Of a DNA stretch of 64,000 nucleotides, positions 59,095 to 64,000 are shown in pieces. Source of the stretch: Streptomyces phaeofaciens. GTDB lineage: Bacteria > Actinomycetota > Actinomycetes > Streptomycetales > Streptomycetaceae. The first letter of the stretch is position 1. Every line of letters begins with the position of its first letter. The position numbers and the translations under genes are program-made. Location of the stretch: the NCBI RefSeq assembly GCF_014648915.1, contig NZ_BMSA01000024.1, positions 1 to 64,000 on the forward strand. The letters run 5' to 3'. The notes beneath the pieces are model-generated. The model saw nothing but the letters and a program-made list of their open reading frames with translations. It made no database searches and was not told the origin of the DNA.

Positions 59095-59568
59095 TCCGCT
59101 TTTCCCGTACGCCTGTGGGGAGCCGCAATGACGCACTTCCGTAGCAAGCGCTTGCCGAGAGTCGGTGTCGAGCGGTCGGTGATCCGGCCGCCGGGCCGGG
59201 GGTCCGCCACCGACGGCGGCCGTCCGACGGCCGCTTCGGCCCGGACGGGCACCCCGTACGGGTTCCTGATCGCCCACGCGAAGGTCGTCGGTGACGCGCC
59301 CGACCGGTCCTTGCACCCGGGCCGACCCCGTCACCCCGGCGGTGGACCGGAGGCGGTCCCCCCGGCGCTGGTCCGGGACACCGATCCGCCGGCGGCCGTG
59401 ACGTCGCCGTGCACCGGCACGAGCGGGTTCTCGTGGCGCGACGCGCGGTCGTGCACGGTCGCCGGCCGCCCCGCGGGCGTGGACGGCCGGGCGCCGTACG
59501 CCCGCTCCTCCCACTGACCCCCCACAACTTCATATCTCCGTTGGATCCAGACGAAGAGAGCCGACCAC
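59095..59568. promoter_or_regulatory. Control region before the solute-binding protein
   Basis: A 474-bp gap. A perfect palindrome GCAAGCGCTTGC at 59144-59155 is a LacI-type operator candidate. The open frame at 59128-59517 has a ribosome-like GGGGAG, but its product is low-complexity Pro/Arg/Gly sequence and probably not a gene. A separate promoter for the binding-protein gene should lie here, consistent with the high expression such genes need. Confidence 0.5.
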
Positions 59569-60909
59569 ATGAAGAGCAGCATCCGCAGAAGCAGGCGCGC
59601 CGCCCTGGCCGTCGCCCTGGGCTCCGTGCTCGCGCTGACCGCCACCGCCTGCGGCGACGACGGCAGCGGCAGCGCGGGGGACAAGGGCAATGAGGGCTCG
59701 GGCAAGGGCGAGATCACCTTCTGGGACAACAACGGCGGTGTCCGCACCGACATCTGGAAGGAGATCATCGCCGACTTCGAGAAGGCGAACCCGGACATCA
59801 AGGTCAAGTACGTCGGGATCCCCGCCGCGAGCGCCCAGTCCAAGTACGACACCGCCATCCAGGGCGGCGGCCTGCCCGACGTCGGCGGTGTGGGCACCGC
59901 GATGCTCGCCGAGGTCGCGGTCCAGGGCGCCCTCGAACCGCTGGACGGCAAGCTGGACAAGAGCGAGCTGAAGGGGGTGCTGAGCGAGAACCTGGTGGCG
60001 AGCAGCCGGGCGGCGGGCGGCGGCGAGGAGCTGTACCAGATCCCGACCTCGTCCAACAACGGCACCCTGTGGTACCGCACCGACCTGTTCGAGAAGGCCG
60101 GCCTGGAGGCCCCGACCACCTGGACGAAGTTCTACGAGGCCGCCGACAAGCTCACGGACAAGGACAAGAACGCGTTCGGGTTCACCATCCGCGGCGGCGA
60201 GGGCTCCATCGCACCGGCCCTGGACGCGGCGTACAGCCAGACCGGCATCGACACCTTCTGGAACGGCGACACGACCACCGTCAACGACCCGAAGATCGTC
60301 GCGGCGCTGGAGAAGTACGTCGCCCTGTACAAGAAGGACACCCCGTCCGCCGACGTCAACAACGACTTCACCAAGATGGTCGCCCAGTGGGACAGCGGCA
60401 CCATCGGCATGCTGAGCCACAACCTCGGTTCCTACCAGGACCACCTCAAGGCGCTGGGCGCGGACAAGTTCCGGGGCATCCCGAGCCCGACCCGGGACGA
60501 CGGCAGCCGGGTGCAGATCTCCAACCCGGTCGACGGCCTGAGCGTCTTCAAGTCCAGCAAGAACAAGGCGGCCGCCTGGAAGTTCGTGGAGTTCGCCGTC
60601 TCGCACGCGGAGAACTCCAAGTACAACGAGTCCGCGGGGCAGATCCCGGCGAACACCGAGGCCGCGCAGGACGGCTGGATCCAGCAGGCGGAGGCGACGA
60701 AGCTGGCGGCGGAGGCGCTGAACGGGGCCGGCACCAAGATCGTGCAGCTGCCGTACTACCTGCCGGACTGGAACACGATCTCCAAGGCCGACAACGAGCC
60801 GAACTTCCAGAAGGTGCTGCTCGGCAAGATGAGCGCGAAGGACTTCCTGGACACGCTGGCCGAGCAGCTGAACGCGGCGCAGGCCGACTGGAAGAAGAAC
60901 CACGGGTAG
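59569..60909 (+). CDS. Sugar ABC transporter substrate-binding lipoprotein
   Basis: A 446-residue extracellular binding protein of the CUT1 group. The lipoprotein signal ends in the lipobox LTATAC at about Cys27, followed by a Gly/Ser/Asp-rich linker. The body has EITFWDNNGGVRTDIWKEII and the typical TLWYRTDLFEKAGLEAPTTW. The ligand is probably an oligogalacturonide or arabino-oligosaccharide, from context. It serves the permeases at 53280-55111. The ATG has only weak GAGAG upstream. Confidence 0.93.
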   Translation: MKSSIRRSRRAALAVALGSVLALTATACGDDGSGSAGDKGNEGSGKGEITFWDNNGGVRTDIWKEIIADFEKANPDIKVKYVGIPAASAQSKYDTAIQGGGLPDVGGVGTAMLAEVAVQGALEPLDGKLDKSELKGVLSENLVASSRAAGGGEELYQIPTSSNNGTLWYRTDLFEKAGLEAPTTWTKFYEAADKLTDKDKNAFGFTIRGGEGSIAPALDAAYSQTGIDTFWNGDTTTVNDPKIVAALEKYVALYKKDTPSADVNNDFTKMVAQWDSGTIGMLSHNLGSYQDHLKALGADKFRGIPSPTRDDGSRVQISNPVDGLSVFKSSKNKAAAWKFVEFAVSHAENSKYNESAGQIPANTEAAQDGWIQQAEATKLAAEALNGAGTKIVQLPYYLPDWNTISKADNEPNFQKVLLGKMSAKDFLDTLAEQLNAAQADWKKNHG

Positions 60910-60925
60910 TTCGGGCGGTTTCGGT

Positions 60926-60985
60926 GTGCGGGGCGACTGCGGGCAGGCTGCCGCCGGTCGCGCAGTTCCCCGCGCCCCCCAAGGA
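60926..60985 (+). repeat. Dispersed Streptomyces intergenic repeat
   Basis: The stretch with GTCGCGCAGTTCCCCGCGCC is one I recognise from many streptomycete intergenic regions. Here it is a single copy, between the binding-protein and acetylesterase genes. Its role is unknown; it may help define transcript ends. Confidence 0.6.
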
Positions 60986-61011
60986 CAAAAGACTTCGAGA
61001 GGCGCACGTTC

Positions 61012-61809
61012 GTGTCCCTTACCCGTAGACAGGTCACCTCGGCGGCGCTCGCCGCCCTTCCGCTCGGCGCGACGGCCGCCGGGCCCGCCCGGGCCGGTGC
61101 GCGCCGGCCCCGTACGCTCTACCTCGCCGGTGACTCCACCGCGGCCCAGAAGTACTCCGACGCCGCGCCCGAGACCGGGTGGGGCATGGCGCTCCCGTTC
61201 TTCCTGCACGGCGACCGGCCGGTCGCCAACCACGCGGTGAACGGGCGCAGTTCCAAGAGTTTCGTCGACGAGGGCCGGCTCGACGCCGTCCTCGCGGCCC
61301 TGCGGCCGGGGGACTTCCTCCTCGTGCAGTTCGCGCACAACGACGAGAAGACCACCGACCCCACCCGCTACACCGAGCCGTGGACGACGTACCAGGACCA
61401 TCTGCGGCTGTACATCGCCGGCGCCCGGGCCAAGGGGGCGCGGCCGGTCCTCGCCACGCCGGTCGAGCGCCGCAGGTTCGACGCCGAGGGGAACGCGGTG
61501 CCGACGCACGGCGAGTACCCCGCCGCGATGCGGGCGCTCGCCGCGCAGGAGCGGGTGGCGCTGCTCGACCTCCAGGCCCTGTCGCTCGCGCTGTGGCAGG
61601 AGCTGGGTGTCGAGGAGACCAAGACCTACTTCAACTGGACCGGGTCCGAGCAGGACAACACGCATTTCAATCCGCCGGGTGCGATCGCCGTGGCGCGGCT
61701 CGTCGCGCGGGAGCTGCTGCGCTCGCGGGTGCTCGGACCGCGTGACGTGGTCCGGCTGCACGACGAGATCCCCACGTCCTGGATCACCTGGCCCGAGCCG
61801 CTGTCGTAA
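61012..61809 (+). CDS. Rhamnogalacturonan acetylesterase (SGNH hydrolase), Tat-secreted
   Basis: A 265-residue CE12-type esterase that removes acetyl groups from rhamnogalacturonan. A Tat signal opens it (LTRRQVTSAALAALPLGATAA). Block I is LYLAGDSTAAQK with the nucleophile Ser, then NHAVNGRSSKSF, QFAHND, and Asp-His in DNTHFNPPGA. Start GTG 61012 follows GAGAGG. It lies 18 bp before the pectate lyase gene and is probably co-transcribed with it. Confidence 0.9.
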   Translation: MSLTRRQVTSAALAALPLGATAAGPARAGARRPRTLYLAGDSTAAQKYSDAAPETGWGMALPFFLHGDRPVANHAVNGRSSKSFVDEGRLDAVLAALRPGDFLLVQFAHNDEKTTDPTRYTEPWTTYQDHLRLYIAGARAKGARPVLATPVERRRFDAEGNAVPTHGEYPAAMRALAAQERVALLDLQALSLALWQELGVEETKTYFNWTGSEQDNTHFNPPGAIAVARLVARELLRSRVLGPRDVVRLHDEIPTSWITWPEPLS

Positions 61810-61827
61810 TCAGAGGAGACCCGCACA

Positions 61828-63144
61828 GTGCGTACACAGATATGTCATGCACGCGTCATAGCTGCCCTGGTGGGATGCACCGCCCTGGTGCTGTCCGTCA
61901 CCGGTACCGCCTCCGCCGCCCCCGGCGCCTCCCGCGACCCGGGCCGCCAGGTCCTGCCCGCGAACGACGGCTGGGCCTCGCAGGGGAGCGGGACGACGGG
62001 CGGTTCGGCGGCGGACGCCGCACACGTCCACACCGTCACCACCTGGGCCGAGTTCAAGGCCGCCCTCGCCGCCGGCGGCTCCGCACCGAAGATCATCAAG
62101 GTGAAGGGCGTGATCGACGCCGTCGCCGAGGGCTGCGACTCCTTCGCCGCTCCCGGCTACGACTTCGACGACTACCTCACGGCGTACGCCCCCGAGACCT
62201 GGGGGCTGGACACCGACCTCGCCGCCGAGCCCGACGACAGCCCCGAAGGGCTGCGGCGCGCCTCCGCCGCCGCGCAGGACCAGGCCATCAAGGCGAACGT
62301 CCCCGCCAACACCACCATCGTGGGCGTGGGACGCGACGCCGGATTCAAGGGCGTCAGCCTCCAGATCAAGGCCGTCGACAATGTGATCATCCGCAACCTG
62401 TCCTTCGAGTCGCCCATCGACTGCTTCCCGCAGTGGGACCCGACCGACGGCGCCACCGGCAACTGGAACTCCGAGTACGACACCGCCGTCGTCTACGGCT
62501 CCACCCATGTCTGGCTGGACCACAACACCTTCACCGACGGATCCCACCCCGACAGCGCCGCGCCGACCTACTTCGGGATGCTCTACCAGCAGCACGACGG
62601 CGAACTGGACATCGTCCGGGGCGCCGACTACGTGACCGCGTCCTGGAACGTCTTCACCGAGCACGACAAGACGATCCTGATCGGCAACAGCGACAGCGAG
62701 TCGACGGCCGTCGGCGACCGCGGGCACCTGAAGGTGACCTTCCACCACAACCTGTTCTCCGGCCTGGTCGAGCGCGCGCCCCGGGTCCGCTTCGGACAGG
62801 TCGACTCCTACAACAACCACTTCGTCGCGAACGGCGACTACTCCTACAGCTTCGGCGTCGGCAAGGAGTCCCGACTCGTCGCCGAGCACAACGCGTTCAC
62901 GCTGCCCGAGGGGGTCAGCGCGGCCAAGGTGTTCAAGCGGTGGAACGTCTCCCCGGTGACCGCCGCGAACAACTACGTCAACGGCACGCCCACCGACCTG
63001 ATCGCCGTGCACAACGCGGAGATCCCCGCCGAGACCCTGGAGTCCGGCGCCGGCTGGACACCCACCCTGCGCACCAAGGTCGACCCCGTGAAGTCGGTCC
63101 CCCGGATCGTCGACTGCGGCGCGGGCGCGGGCCGCCTGGGCTGA
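61828..63144 (+). CDS. Secreted pectate lyase (PL1)
   Basis: A 438-residue pectate lyase that cleaves polygalacturonate by Ca-dependent beta-elimination. A Sec signal (RVIAALVGCTALVLSVTGTASAA) is followed by the parallel beta-helix. Landmarks: TTIVGVGRDAGFKGVSLQI, VIIRNLSFESPIDCFPQWDP, HVWLDHNTFTDGSH (Ca-site region) and the catalytic Arg in LVERAPRVRFGQVDSYNNHF. GAGGAGA precedes GTG 61828. Confidence 0.95.
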   Translation: MRTQICHARVIAALVGCTALVLSVTGTASAAPGASRDPGRQVLPANDGWASQGSGTTGGSAADAAHVHTVTTWAEFKAALAAGGSAPKIIKVKGVIDAVAEGCDSFAAPGYDFDDYLTAYAPETWGLDTDLAAEPDDSPEGLRRASAAAQDQAIKANVPANTTIVGVGRDAGFKGVSLQIKAVDNVIIRNLSFESPIDCFPQWDPTDGATGNWNSEYDTAVVYGSTHVWLDHNTFTDGSHPDSAAPTYFGMLYQQHDGELDIVRGADYVTASWNVFTEHDKTILIGNSDSESTAVGDRGHLKVTFHHNLFSGLVERAPRVRFGQVDSYNNHFVANGDYSYSFGVGKESRLVAEHNAFTLPEGVSAAKVFKRWNVSPVTAANNYVNGTPTDLIAVHNAEIPAETLESGAGWTPTLRTKVDPVKSVPRIVDCGAGAGRLG

Positions 63145-63163
63145 TCCACCCTCCCCCTACGAC

Positions 63164-63194
63164 GGCCGGGGCGGCGCCCCGCTCCGCCCCGGCC
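63164..63194 (+). terminator. Hairpin between pectate lyase and pectinesterase
   Basis: An 11-bp stem GGCCGGGGCGG / CCGCCCCGGCC with a 9-nt loop. It may partly terminate or stabilise the upstream mRNA. Confidence 0.6.
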
Positions 63195-63224
63195 ACCCCC
63201 TCAGCCTCGCCAAGGAGCACCCGC

Positions 63225-64000
63225 ATGCCCTCCCACCCTTCGAGAAGGCGGTTCCTCGCCGCGACCGCGGGGACGGCCACCGCGCTCGGCCTCGCCGCCG
63301 TACCCGCGCACGCGGGCACCGGCGGGCGCCGCCCGTTCGGCCGCTTCGGTTCCCCGGCCGCCCGCCGCACCCCGCGGACCCTGTACGTCGACCCGCTCGG
63401 CCGGGGCGACCACCCCACCGTCCGCGACGCCGTCGCCGCCGCCACCGGCAGCGGCTGGACCCTCGTCCTCGCCCCCGGCACCTACCGCGAGACCGTCGTC
63501 CTCGACGCCACCCGCACCGAGGCCACCTGGATCGGTGCCTCCGAGAACCCCCGCGACGTCGTCGTCGTGTACGACAACGCGGCCGGCACCCCCAAGCCCG
63601 GCGGCGGCACCTACGGCACCACCGGCTCGGCCACCACCACCGTGCAGGCCGACGGCTTCACCGCCCGCTGGATCACCTTCGCCAACGACTGGCTGCGCGC
63701 CGACCATCCGGAGATCACCGGCACCCAGGCCGTCGCCGTCAAGGTCCAGGGCGACCGCTCCGCCTTCCACCACTGTCGCTTCCTCGGTCACCAGGACACC
63801 CTGTACGCCGACTCGATCGCCCTCACCGCCTTCGCCCGGCAGTACTACGCGCACTGCTACACCGAAGGAGACGTCGACTTCGTCTTCGGCCGGGCCACCG
63901 CGGTCCACGAGCACTGCCACTTCCACACCCTGGACCGCACCGACCTGGCCGCCGCGCCCTACGGCTTCGTCTTCGCGCCCTCCACGGCCGGCGCCAACCC
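63225..64000 (+). CDS. Pectin methylesterase (CE8), partial at window end
   Basis: The first 258 codons of a secreted pectinesterase that removes methyl groups from pectin, preparing it for the lyase. A Tat signal (SRRRFLAATAGTATALGLAAVPAHA) precedes the beta-helix. Diagnostic motifs are LYVDPLGRGDHPTVRDAV, WTLVLAPGTYRE, AVAVKVQGDRSAFHHCRFLGHQDTLYA and GDVDFVFGRATAVHEHC with the catalytic Asp residues. AAGGAG precedes ATG 63225. No stop occurs before the window ends, so the C-terminus lies beyond it. Confidence 0.94.
   Translation, partial: MPSHPSRRRFLAATAGTATALGLAAVPAHAGTGGRRPFGRFGSPAARRTPRTLYVDPLGRGDHPTVRDAVAAATGSGWTLVLAPGTYRETVVLDATRTEATWIGASENPRDVVVVYDNAAGTPKPGGGTYGTTGSATTTVQADGFTARWITFANDWLRADHPEITGTQAVAVKVQGDRSAFHHCRFLGHQDTLYADSIALTAFARQYYAHCYTEGDVDFVFGRATAVHEHCHFHTLDRTDLAAAPYGFVFAPSTAGAN

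Noticed and set aside
59128..59517. 129-aa open frame with a ribosome-like site
   Set aside because: The product is Pro/Arg/Gly-rich without conserved features and sits in a control region. It was kept only as part of the intergenic entry.

Overview
The window is from a Streptomyces chromosome. It has very high G+C, GTG and ATG starts, 4-nt ATGA/GTGA overlaps between genes, and a conserved core order (tal-tkt / ctaB ... ctaA, ABC exporter, sufR-sufBD-Rieske-sufCSU-DUF59) that I know from S. coelicolor relatives. No phage, plasmid or insertion-sequence genes were seen.

Layout. 0-3.4 kb: pentose-phosphate operon tkt-tal (minus). 3.7-8.1 kb: haem A genes ctaB and ctaA flanking three small metabolic or hypothetical genes. 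8.2-10.9 kb: ABC-2 exporter and an AAC(3)-family acetyltransferase (minus). 11-17.7 kb: the Fe-S assembly (suf) operon, with a SufR-type regulator whose apparent operator overlaps its own start. 17.8-26 kb: AbfB-domain membrane protein, SMR efflux/TetR pair with a palindromic operator, dapD, a frameshifted remnant, an ECF sigma factor with a membrane partner, dapA, and an ArsR/SRPBCC pair. 26-31.4 kb: secreted nuclease, hypothetical protein and a Tat-secreted PhoX phosphatase behind a PHO-box-like repeat.

31.6-38.3 kb is the most unusual locus: a 182-residue protein, a 1373-residue STAND/NACHT-like NTPase, two tandem non-coding RNAs that I read as bacterial Y RNAs, and rsr, the Ro60 (TROVE plus VWA) orthologue, closed by a strong terminator. 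The first RNA is short and has only the Ro-binding stem. The second has the same stem crowned by a circularly permuted tRNA-like domain (T arm, closed acceptor stem, D arm), as in YrlA RNAs.

38.4-42.9 kb: GntR/ACC deaminase, TetR, TerD-family and DeoR genes. 43-64 kb: a pectin/uronate/arabinose utilisation island. Secreted pectate lyase, pectin methylesterase and rhamnogalacturonan acetylesterase break down the polymer. A lipoprotein and two permeases import the products. A GH43, a DUF6807 protein and a Gfo/Idh/MocA protein process them. An IlvD/Edd dehydratase, two DapA-family enzymes and a uronate dehydrogenase feed non-phosphorylated acid pathways towards 2-oxoglutarate semialdehyde. The last gene (pectinesterase) runs off the window end.

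A window-wide oddity is short tandem repeats at gene boundaries. In four genes the repeat unit includes the last codons and the stop codon. A 38-bp dispersed element sits in frame inside two unrelated genes (sufD and the DUF6807 gene).
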